Assembly: GCF_027744825.2 (NCBI RefSeq)
Contig: NC_071336.1
Location: forward strand, 24,522,501-24,586,500
Direction: 5' to 3'
DNA length: 64,000 nucleotides
Source of the DNA: Synchiropus splendidus
Lineage: Eukaryota > Chordata > Actinopteri > Syngnathiformes > Callionymidae
Each line of letters opens with the position of its first letter. Within the stretch, counting starts at the first letter, position 1. The notes below the pieces were generated by a model, which was not told where the DNA came from, did no database searches, and saw only the letters and a program-made list of their open reading frames with translations. Shown one piece after another: positions 25,001-37,000 of this stretch. Made by a program: the position numbers and the translations under genes.

Positions 25001-28000
25001 TTAATTTGCCAAAAACAAATAACAATCTCCAATGTATTGAAATGGATTGTAAATATTAAGTGCACAACTAACATATCTACGAAGTGCTTCTGTCAACAAC
25101 CTTTACTGTTGAGAATGAAAGGAATCTTTCAGTCTTACAATGGTTCGATGAGGCATCATGAAACAGTATTGCTGGGTTGATGAAAAGGTGTCATGATTTT
25201 CAGAGGTCACTAGATGGTGTTTAGACATGATGAGGTTTCATTGATTTGGTTCAGGGGTGGCCGACGAGTCACTTGTTTACTGTGTTGCTGGAAAGAGCCT
25301 TATTCTACAAATATGAAAGGCTGTGAGACTCACCTGAACATCTGGTCATGTGACTTGTGTGTAGTGTAGCAGCTAAAGCACATCCCTGTGTGTCACAAGG
25401 TTGCTGGTTCGCGTCCGGTGTGTGTCTCATGTGCATGTATTTTTACATTTTACCGTGATCCTCCTCGAAATATCAAGTGGTGTAGATAGAAATGTATGCA
25501 GCATTTATTTTACTTATATATATTTTTCCGTGGCTCATGCCGCCAGTAACGTCACCCTGTCACACCGTCTGTGTATATGAGAGACGCTGCAGACTGGAGC
25601 GTCTCATCTTCACTCCACTGAATTAAACAGACTTCACCATGATCAACAATGAATAACAGGTGAAACACATGGCATGCCTTTAGTTTAGGGAATGACAAAG
25701 TGAAACGTGTAACTAAGTCATGTAAATTGTGTTGCTCGTGGATCTGATGACAGTCCAAGTCTTAGGACCGTGACTTACATCGGCTTTGGAGCATGTGCGG
25801 TGAGGTTTATTATGTTTCAAAGTTAAACGCAAGTCAAAGTCTTAGAGCAATATTTTGACCATTCGCCGGAATAGCTCTTACTTTTTCGTCTTATTTCCCA
25901 TAGAAAGCATCGTCTCAATAGCAACTTGACCAAAATCGCAGCCAGTTTGGTGGCTCATTTGGTGAAGAGCCGCATGAAACTGGGGAAAGAGCCGCGGGTT
26001 GGCCAGGCCTGATTTAGTTGTTAAATTACACACACACACAAACATTTTACAGCAGACAGCGCCATCTGGTGGGCTCTGAAAATCTGGACACAGTTTCATG
26101 AAACCTCATCTACCCATCACTTCTGCAATGCATGCTGGGTGGCAGAGACTATAGTAAGTCGACTGGTTTGCTGATATTTGCGTAACACTATAATAAATAA
26201 AAATCTATAAAAACAACATTCAAATCCAAATACATGAACACAGATTTACATTTTCAACTTTAAGAGGGTGGTGATCATTTTGAATGACGCGTTACTGGGA
26301 AGGTCACGGGTGAAAAAGTATTATAGATCAAACAAAAGTTTACTTACTATTTCATTACAATATTCACAATATTCAATTCAAGAAAAGAGGGTTAAAGACA
26401 GAAAGTGACAACATGAACACTTCTATTTGAGAGTCTACCTAGAATCGATCGTGCAGTCAGTTGGTGTACAGAAGACCGGGCCAGTGGTGTTGGCCCTGGG
26501 AAGATGATAAAATGGAAAATTTGAGTCGAAATTTAGTTTCATATGTGGAATAATTGGACGGTCGATCACGCCGCAGCTGTGCGGAAGCCGTGCGAGGTAG
26601 ATGTCTTTATTTCTCCCCACTGGCAGCTGAGAATACCTGTTGCTATGGTAACTTATAACCAGACCTGCTCATTCCGACGAGAGGCACTTTATCCTTTATA
26701 TCCCGATGAAATATATAGAAATCAATCGCATAAACAAACCTGATAACTCCACATCTACCATCCTACGATGTGAAATATAGCACCAAATAAGAGAGGAGAT
26801 TCAGGCCCCATAAACACTACAATCATACGAACATTAGTGCTCCGTTTTTATGAGGCATTTATTTCATACACATCATGAAACACTGCTCTTTCCACAATCG
26901 TGTGGAGAAATAGAAGAGAGAGCAGAGCGTTCTTTAAATTTCAACTGATCAACATCAGTCTGGCTTTGTTGGAAACAACTTGAGGTTTGATGTGCCACAA
27001 TCAAAGGACTCCAGCAACATCCAAAGCGAACACAACATCGCTCCCGCAAGCCCTTGAGAATAAATTCCATAGTTAAGAGAATGATTTTTGGTTGTCATTT
27101 TAAAAGAGTAAGAAACTGTATAGTCGACAGCAGATAACTTCGAGCTACAACAAAGGCGACAGCTAGGAATGATCGACACATCCCGTATTGTGATGTGAAA
27201 ATGAGTCGATCATCATTTAAGGCGCAGCTGAAACTGTATTTGAAACTAGACATGAGGAATTCTTTGTAATGCGAACTTCTCATGAAATTGTATGGCACAT
27301 TGAATACAGTCTAAAAAAGGAAATACTGTCCCTGTGAAAGACGAGCCATTATCCATGTACAAATAAAAAAGTGAACTACTCTGACTACACCTATTCCCAC
27401 GATGCATATAATATGAACCCTTAGGTGTTTTTCTAATTTCTGTGGGCTGAAAAAGGGTGATTCGAAGTGTATACACGAAGTGAATGGCGCGTGCCTAAGT
27501 GCAGTCTTGTCTATGACATCTCTAGGTTATTGTTCCCGCTCTATAATTCCGCTTTTCAGAGCAACTCCACGTGACACTCTCTCAAGGCCAATCGCATCTG
27601 CACTGAATCACAAGTGTGGAGTTGAATAGCAGACAAATTATGCCTTCAGACAGATTTTTTTTTTCTTCCCAGTGGGTGAAATAAATATGAACCTGCGGTG
27701 CAGCTCAGGATACGGTCCCTTCCATTACAGTTCTGGACAACAAAAGTGAAGCTTGTCTGCAGCCTTGCGCCGCTGTCTCCTGAATCCAAATCTTTACATC
27801 ACACACTGCCCTCAAGTTATTTATCAGATTGTTAGCTTGGTCTAGCAGTATATATTATAAATGCTGTTCCTATACCTGGAGCAAGGAACACCACTGTTCT
27901 GGAGTGTAGAAGAAAGAAGAAGAAAACTTGATGATTTGAAAGTTGCATTTCATCAAACTTCTGTTGGAGATTCACTCCCAGTTATTTAGGTGGGGCTTTT

Positions 28001-31000
28001 AGATGTTTGAAGTTAAACATCTTGCCTAAGGCACTGAAGTTTCGTGACTCAGCTCCCCATCTTTCACCAGCCATAATGTTATTTGCTTCATCTTTTCCCA
28101 CATAAATCCTTGGTCAATGTTTTGTGACACCTGACAAATTAGTTTGACGGAAATACAGTTGAATGAATCCTAAAATAACAACATAAACTGATATGTACTC
28201 CTCCATAATATTCAGAAGAGTGTCAATGCAACATCCAGACCCCATAAACCAAGTCAAAAATGTCTTCCAATTCCTTTGGCTTAACAGGGTGGTTTGAATG
28301 ACTGGAAACATGCCAACAGTCTTTGGATGTTCCAGGACAAATGCACACAGTCACATGTCTCAACTGTCAGCTGTATACAGTAGTTATGGGTAGATGAGGT
28401 ATCATGAAACAGTATTGCAGAGAGTGAGGGTTCATTGACTTGTTGAAGTTGTTGAAGTCCAAAATTTTTTACAGCAGACAGTGCCATCTGGTGGCCTCTG
28501 AAAATCAGTACAGAGTGTCATGAAACCTCAACACATCACACATCACAGTAATATACAGTGTGTCCGGGCAGTTACATTCCCTGAGGAGCCAGCATCATTT
28601 CTGTGACTAACACGTGGCGGGGGACAGAAGAAAAAGAATCTTAAATGAAACTTCATTTTTGGGACAGGAATATTACAAAATTAGGTAAAGACGCCATCAT
28701 ACGGTTAAGGTATTTGATTCTATATTTCCTTTTATTTAAATCTTTAGAATATATAAAATAATGTTTATCTTATGACTCTCTTATGACTTTCTTTTTTAAA
28801 TGTATGTATTTATTTTGAGGGACAAATTCAATCATTAAAATGGTCATTCATAAAGAAAAAATGGCGAAGACAACAAGAGTAACCAAAGAGCAGGAAGCAG
28901 TGTCTGGCAGACACAAAACTACGCAAACAAGGTTTATTACAAAAACGGCAGGGTCAACACAAATAGGAAGTTCAAAACAAAGAACCAAAGGTTCAAAGCA
29001 AGCAAACAGAGCAAACACAGCAATTGGTCGTCCAAGGAGTGCAGTAAAACACACGAGGAACAAAGAAATATGAAAGGAAAGAATATAAATTAGGATGGAC
29101 TTACGAAAACACTCGGGCGCATGGCAAAAACAGGCCAAACCAGGGAGTAAGAAATAGTACAAATCCAAACACAGTCAAGGAGGAACAGGAAGTAGCTGAC
29201 AAAATTAAAAGCAGGGCAGGAGGAGTCGTGACAGGGAAGAAAGAAAATGAGTTATGTGAGGAATTGGAATCACACAATTGCTGTTTTGTTCTCATTAGGG
29301 CCTTATGAATCCAGACAAAGGGCCACATATGGCTGGACTTTGCCCACTTCTGGTTTGGTAGCAGGTCTTATATTGTTTGAACTGCTCCATTATTAGGTGG
29401 ACATGCAGGTAGTGGAGGTGACACAACTTAAATCTCCACCTCTCGAGCCCAAATCACTTGTTGTGACCAGTGATAAGCTGTTCTTTGAAATGGATAACAA
29501 TAAGGAATTGACAGAGCGGTTCTGGTTATGGGAGGTTCTGTGAACTCAGGATAGATTTATGAGTGTTTGATGGCCAGTCGCCGTTACGTTCTAAGGTGCT
29601 AGAAAATGTTTGACAGCGCTCAGTATTTCACCACTGAAAGGCCCAGCAACGCTGTATTTGCTGAGGTGAAGGGCCTAAGAAATGAGGGGAAATCTGGGTC
29701 TCTGTCTGGACGCAGCTGGACCGAGAAGACGGCTCGAGGAAGGACGGAAATTTTACTCATCACACTGTCATACTGGAAAACGTATGACCTGTATTCGGCC
29801 TGAACAACAAAATCAAATTTAGGAACAAAGAAAGAAAAATGACCATCATAAAAATGAAAAAAAATGGTTCATTCTTTGCATGTAGAAGAAAACTATAAGC
29901 CCTGGACATGTATTTAATTTCAAAATGTGCCCTGACTGACAGTTTAAGGGAATAGAAAAATAAATAAAACTAATAAATGCTCATAAATATGAATGAGTAC
30001 CTCCAGGTGTTGTGTACATAGATCGCCATTTTTTCTCAGTCCACTTCTTAAAAAAAGCATCAGCATTTTCTGTTTAAATACGGTGTGAAGATATTCAGCA
30101 AAACACAGCGCACGTCGATGCCATTTCACGGTGAGCTATGAGGTTGCGTCCTGCGTTGATTAAAGCACAGAAAATGTCATCCAGCACCTCCGTGTGCCGC
30201 GATCGCACCGTAATAGAACAAGAGGAGTGTTTATATTTTCACACTGAAGGCTTAATAGACGCATTTTCATCATGCAGAAGCCAGCAGCCAAAAGTACTCG
30301 AGAGCACATTGCAATAACCGATCTCAAATGTGTTTTGTAACCCCGCAGCTCTGACAGTAAAGTAAGCGCTTCTGTATTATGAATGCAGAGCAACGAGCAG
30401 AAGCGTCTCTGACATACTGTCTCAGCCTTTGATATGGAAGCGCAACTTTCAAACTGTCTCCATTTCTCCTTCCTCTCTTTTCCTCCCCCTCCTTCTCTGT
30501 TCTCTTTTCCATCAGGGTGAAGTGGGACCCAGGGGAAGCAAAGGAGAGGTTTGTCAAATTAGACTTTTTGGTATTAGATCTAATCCATTCTCTCTCATTC
30601 AGCACCACTGTCAAGCCCGCACAGCTGCCACAGAATGCTCACAGACATGATACATTTTAGGCCTGAAGAAATCTGCCATCTTGTTTCCCGTGGGCAAAAA
30701 TATACATCACAAAAGCACTTGTCACATCGGAAATATCAAACTCTCACTGTGCTGTCTGCGGAATCACAATTTATTTAGCTCCAGCCTCTCTCTGTTGTTC
30801 GGGTTCTGTGATGTAGGTCCACGGTGTACGACGCATCCATTGATCTAAATCACGGCATATGTAGCATTAGCAGCGGCTAGCTTAGATCCTCAATATAGGC
30901 TGTGATTTGGTTATTTTGAATTTAACAATTGTCAATTTAATAAATAATAAATTGATAAATGCACGATATTAGATAAATAAATTCCCACAGTAGTGTTGTG

Positions 31001-34000
31001 GAACAGCATGTTTAGTCTGCTCTGTTGTCACTTGCCTATATGTTCTTCATAACATGTTTCAAAAATTAAATATAAAAGTGTTGAACATTAATTTGAACAA
31101 ATAGCTCAAGGTTTGATTTTATATCGGGTTGTATGAAAACGAAGAATTTTAAAACAATTTCAAAAAACGTTATTATTTTAACTGAAAATTCAAATTGGTT
31201 AGTCACCTTTATTAGTAGTTTACAGTCAAACACTGAAACCATTTTTTTCCCTCCAAAATATAAAATCAAATTATTAAAAAAAACACTCTTCTCTCTCAAC
31301 CCATTTATTTTCTATAAAATTACGTATCCAGTTTAGCATTTGAAATGTGATTGATCACAAATTAACAGTTGCTGTTTTGGGCCGCAGGTGGCAGTAGTTT
31401 CACAACAATGTGACTAATCCTTCAAGGGATTTGTGGTTCAAAAAACCTGTTATTATCCATAGAAGCACAGTTCATTGGATCCATCCAAGTTTGCATAAAA
31501 AAAAAAAAAATGAGAAAAATGAGAAAGACAATGGAGGGCTATCTATCTATATATGAAATCATAATCATAAGTATTTAATTTTTTCCACACTGAGCACATA
31601 CGAAGTATCCAAAAAGAAAAAGAAAAACACATCAACAGTAAACAGCATGTGAGGCTCGCTAGGACTCCTGCCATCTGTGTAGTGTTCTGTGGTTACCAAA
31701 CCAAAAATGTTCTCAATGTCCCGCTGTTTTAGCGAGGGGTGTCAGGTGAAGTCGGCCCCAGAGGGCCTGAGGGGAAAAAAGGCGACAAGGGCCACACAGG
31801 ACACGTTGGAATCGTGGGTCCCAGGGGATTCCCGGGCGAAGATGGATTGCCTGGCCAACCGGGGCAACCTGGATATCCTGGAAAACCTGTAAGTGTGGCT
31901 GCGCTCACCAAGCCCTGCGGAATGCATGACGTATAATACTCTTAGTGCAGACCAATGATTTCTAACCTGCAGTCGTAAATGGAAGCAGCGCGAGTTCAAG
32001 TGTCGATGTTATAAGGCTTTCGGGTGAATACAAAAATCTGCACATATCCTGCCAGAATTGATCCTGGAATAACTGTGCTTAGCAGCTCCGCTGAAACAAA
32101 GTGCATTGGTGTATTTCAGGGCAAGCCTCCCTCCGACGAGCACCTGCTGAAGCTCTGCTCGGATGTGCTGCGCAGTGAGTATCTGCTTTGTAGCATTTGG
32201 CTGAAATGGAAAGCAGAGTTTCGCTCTCAGAAGCAGAATCCAGTGAAGTCATGGGATTAAACCACCAAAAAAGTGAAGTAATCATTCATGAAAAAGTTAC
32301 ATAATAAATGGAACGGTTAATATTTATGGACTTAATTCCACTTGAAACAAGGACTTCTGAGGACTCTCCAGTGTTATGTGCAGGAATCATTTCTAATGGT
32401 GCATTATGGAATACAAAAAGTAAATTAAAGGCACTTCCCGCATCACTGACATGTTGGTATCCTGGTTCTAACACACAATGAAAACAAGTGACCAGGATGG
32501 TCTTTCTGGATGGTTTTCCTTCATTCATTTCCTCCATGAATCCTTCCTTCCAATCACCTTAGTTGGTAGTGAATGAGGTTTCACGAAACAGTAACCTCAT
32601 TTTCAGTGACCACAAGATGGCACTCAATGGCGTAGATCATTTTTGGCTTTGAACAATTTCAGTGAAACCTCAAACCCAAACTGACATGGTTAGTTTTGGC
32701 CTCTGACAATGAGGACAGTGTTTCACCGAAACCCATTAGTCCTTGACTATATGGAGCCATGCTGTTATGGGCCGCAAGGACTCCCATGAGACAAGCTCCA
32801 CATATGGGAACAGAGAAGGAGTGATTCATCACATTCATGAGCATAAACTCAAGAATTGTCCTTGTCCAGCGGGTATCAGTGGGACCCTGACATGCAGGCT
32901 GGTCAAGCAGCTGGATTACAATCCACAGGCTATGGTCAGACACAGCCCGAACAAAACGACTCTCTTGTTGGAGCACCTGCAAATGGGAAATAAATCATCA
33001 AGGTCAGGTGCTGTGGCACTGGAAGAGGCACAGGCCTTAGCTTTCACCACATTCCTATACTGGCCCTACGTTACCCCTGACTTCAGACATTCCATGGCAT
33101 TTTCCTTCACGTAAATGTCAGTGGTGAGCTTTGTGTCAAAAACTGAAGTGGACAACATGCTCCAGTAAAAGGCATAAACAAAACCAACCCTTGCTGAAAC
33201 CAGACATGTACAGATGCTGCAAAGACTTTTCTTATTGTAGAATATGTGGTTGATGAAAAATTACCATAGCAGGTTAATATATGTTGTTGAATATATGTTG
33301 TTCCCGGTACATTAATTTAGCTTTGGAGCACAGTATTCTGGGCTACGTCAGAAAAACATAATCTGAATTTGAAAGCCATACAACACGAGAGTGAGGGATG
33401 GCTCAGAGGTCTAGATATCATTGATCCAACTACAAAATGCAGGCCTATTTACAGCAAATGTGAACGAATATCAATCTGTGCTTCACTCCTACTGACCATC
33501 CTTTAATAGATAATCTTCCATCACTGAGTCAGTTTCGATGACAAAGTAAATGACTTTGCCCTGCAGACCAACTCCCAGTGCTGCTTCAGACTTTGGCACC
33601 TCCTGCAAGCTGCGAGCCATGTCACAGTGTGAAGGGGCCCCCAGGTCAACCAGGAGCTCCAGGACCCAAAGGATCAATGGGAACCCCAGGCTACCCTGGA
33701 CGGACTGGGACTCCAGGTTACCCGGGCCCCCCAGGAATGCAAGGATCTGCTGGACTCAAAGGTAACCATCATGGCGGGTTGGTATGCTTTGTCAACGTCA
33801 TTGACCAATCATATGTATCTTAACAAAAGTTTTTTTGAATGGTAAATTCAGCTCTTAAAATGTGTTTCATATGACCATGATTCAGTCGCATCTCTCACTC
33901 ACTCTTGCACATTGACAATCGTGGAGTGGACTCTTTTGACCCTGACTGACGCCTCCCATGTGTCGTGTTTATGCATTGGACTTTCAACTGAATGAAATGT

Positions 34001-37000
34001 TTCCCCTCCTGTTGCATTCCTTTCACCAAAGGCCGATGACATAGATGTTGCCATGAGTCAAGTTCATGGTCATGTAACGTACAGTATATACCACGCAACA
34101 TCACAAGTAAGGTAAAAATGCCTGTCCAAATTTGAACCATCCTTCCCACCATAAAACATATTGAAATGGAAAACCTAATCCATTGACATCCAAAATATAT
34201 AAAAATATACATTTGAAAATACATTTTCTTTATCTTAGTGTGCCCACATATAGAGTTCTTCAATACTGAGAACATATATATATTTATATGTATATATATA
34301 TATATATATAAATAAGATTTTTTTAAAAATATGCACACATATTTATTAATTCAAAAAAAATCAAATTATTATATAACATCTTTATTTACTTGACTTTTTC
34401 TTTAAATAAAAAATCTATATTATTTACATTTTATGTACGTTTTGAAAAGGTACTATAAATACTTCCGCACACATATACTCATGTGTATCATCTGACAGGC
34501 TGTCGTGGCAGCGGCGCTACATAAAGCAGCGCCACAGAAAGTGTATTTGCCTGCTCAAACGTGATTTACCGACGCTCATTACACCACATAAAGCAGGGTT
34601 AGGGGGGAAAAGCACATCAGTGAACGTCAAAATACAACAGCACGATTATGAGTTGAATTTGATTCATCGTCAGTGCCACAAGACAGAGCGACTAATCGGC
34701 TGTGGAAGACGCCAAAGTGTACCACTTCACCGCTGGGTGAGACTTTAACTCGTTGGCTCACAGGCACGGCAACTTTTAGAGACATCAATCTCGCCTCAGT
34801 GTTTAATATTAAGAACTTGTATAACTGCATATTTCTCGCTTCAAATCTGCGCCAAATTGACTGCCGGCTGATAAAATGCTTGTTGCTCATTGGTGTCATT
34901 TAGATTTGCCCGCACGCAGCGAAAATATCCCCTATTCAGTGATGCAAAATGGAAATGAGTTTTACACGTCAAGTGCAATTTACTTGTGGCTTGTTGGAGA
35001 GTAACTCAAGGCATGTAGATCGAAAGATGGTTGTAAATGCCGTTGCATGACGAGAACCTCAGCTGAGTGCGAATTAAAATGTAAAATATTGGCCTCTGAG
35101 GCGATCAGCCTTTACTTCGAGACATTAAATATAGAGAAAAAAAGCTTGATCATCATGTCAACACAAGTGTTAGTGTGTGTTTTATGGAGCCACATCTAAT
35201 CTGTGTCCAGAAAGTATGTTTTAAAAATGAACCAGTAAACTATCTTTGTGAATGAATTACTTGATCATGAAGCAAACAAATCTTACAGGCATGGAATAAC
35301 ATCTCATAATGCCTCGCCGTAGCTGTTTCATCTCTAGCAAGCAGTGACTGAAATGTTAAGATGGAGGTTAATGCACTAAAAAGCCCACATGGAGCCGAGG
35401 GGTGGAAAAAAAACAAAAAAAAAAACGTGCATACATTCCATTACATATGATTTAGCTGACACGTCCATCCAGAGCAGCAAACAACTGATCAGCTCGTGGT
35501 GCCTATACACACACCACACTGCTTGTGGCGTCCTGCTTCCTAGAATGAAAGCGATCCAGCCACTAAAAAGGCGAATGATGAGTACAGGTTAATGCATGTC
35601 ACTCTGCTCACAACGCCTTTGGATTCACAGTAAACAGTAAAACATGACTGAAATCGTGATACAGTGATCCCTCGCCTCATTTTGGGTCACTCTCTTGCAT
35701 GATAGGGCTGGGGACAACAGTCGATTCTCAAATATATTACTGTTTTTTTCGTGAGAATATTATCGATATTTCTGCACATAATTGATTTTTCCCACATTAT
35801 GAGGCCCTCAGTAGCTGAAACAATTTAGCCCCAAAAATATGACTGCCAGAAGCTGTTTTGGCACTTTGCCATTGCACATAAACCGCTTTGTATACTTATT
35901 AAGAGTGAATAATACTCTTTATAAATACACAAATACAACCACCAAATGTCGGTCATTTGCATATTTTTTGCTATTTATTTTTAAATGAATAAATCACAAT
36001 CGCAATATAAATTGAATCGGCAAACAAGCATCAAGAGAATATTGTGCATATTGTCCTGGCCTATTATATGGGTGTTTTTTTTTTGTTTTTTTTTCATACT
36101 GTAAGACTCTGCAGTCTGAAGGCTTTTTCTATTTTTTTTTATTTTTTCAAACAAATTTTCCACCCTCAAAATTAGTAAAACAAAATGCACACATAGTAGA
36201 CAAACAATTTCTCATTTCTGGAAAATGAAGCTTTGGCCACTTTGGTCTGGTTTGTCCAGCTACTTTCATAAGCACACGAGCGGATCTGTGAAAAATAAAT
36301 AAATAAATAAAAAAAAATTGCTGTTTCACTCCTTTCCACTCGGTATCCCCTTATCAAATGTGTTTGCAGGGCGATGACATCACTTCTGGCAGCTGCGATC
36401 AGATTTAAATAAACATTTTACATGTAAATGTAGCTTCAAATGAAGAATTCAGTGGCACTTTCTACCTGATGCAAAACATTTATATTTGAAAAGATGATAC
36501 ATGTGAAGCATATGTCTGTCCTATATCCTGGTCAGATGATGCATCAACACCTTCAGCTTCACGAAAATTCTGTTAAAACTTGTTGCCCTTCTCAAGTTAC
36601 AAAGGCAAGCAAGTGACCTATCATCAGCGTAAACACAGTTAATTACAGTATATTTACATTTCTGCCTTTGTAAGGGTGAATAATTCTGGAAGACAGTCAG
36701 ACTCAAATTGGGTGAATTCTTGAAGCGATGAAGCGGAGCACTGAGGGAAGTGGCAGGGCATTGGGACATAGTTGTGTATGATTGAGTAGGCAAGCAAGGA
36801 AAATGTGTTTATTGCTCACATTCCCTTCCGGAGGCAATTTTGAAGTGCTTTACAATGCAGTGCAAGTGCAACAATAGAAGCACATAAACCCAAGTAATGT
36901 ATCCAGAATTTGAGAGTGGCATCTTCAATTTGTCTTTCAAAGTGAACATTACTTTTTTGAGGTCTGACATACTTCTACTGAGCTGAGCTCAGAAGAGCCG

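Larger units (their letters stand above)
25145..26122. repeat. Inverted-repeat element split by insertion
   Basis: The left arm (25145-25251, GATGAGGCATCATGAAACAG through TTTTCAGAGGTCACTAGATG) and right arm (26036-26122, TTTTACAGCAGACAGCGCCA through CTCATCTACCCATCAC) form one copy of the family. The 760-bp element at 25252-26011 interrupts it. The right-arm CTCF-like core is perfect; the left has three changes. Confidence 0.75.
23422..30515. other. col21a1 intron w22-w23, 7.1 kb
   Basis: No collagen-like exon was found. It contains a degenerate tRNA-type SINE (24405-24670), a split inverted-repeat element with a nested hAT-like insertion (25145-26122), another copy at 28383-28547, and an unassigned A-rich repeat-like block at about 28840-29240. 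Confidence 0.6.

Noticed and set aside
25360..25425. Possible tRNA gene (A and B boxes)
   Set aside because: Acceptor and anticodon stems cannot be formed, and it lies inside a hAT-like element. Treated as a SINE head.
31383..31396. Isolated CTCF-like site (CCGCAGGTGGCAG)
   Set aside because: Only about 12 of 14 positions fit and it is not part of the repeated family; chance matches of this quality are expected.
31729..31911. Minus-strand open frame rich in Gly-Pro opposite exon w24
   Set aside because: GGN-CCN repeats read as Gly-Pro on both strands, so this is the antisense shadow of the collagen exon. The plus frame has correct splice sites and continuity.
32659..33114. Overlapping open frames on both strands (107 and 123 codons)
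   Set aside because: Neither resembles a known protein, no splice context supports them, and they overlap an inverted-repeat relic.
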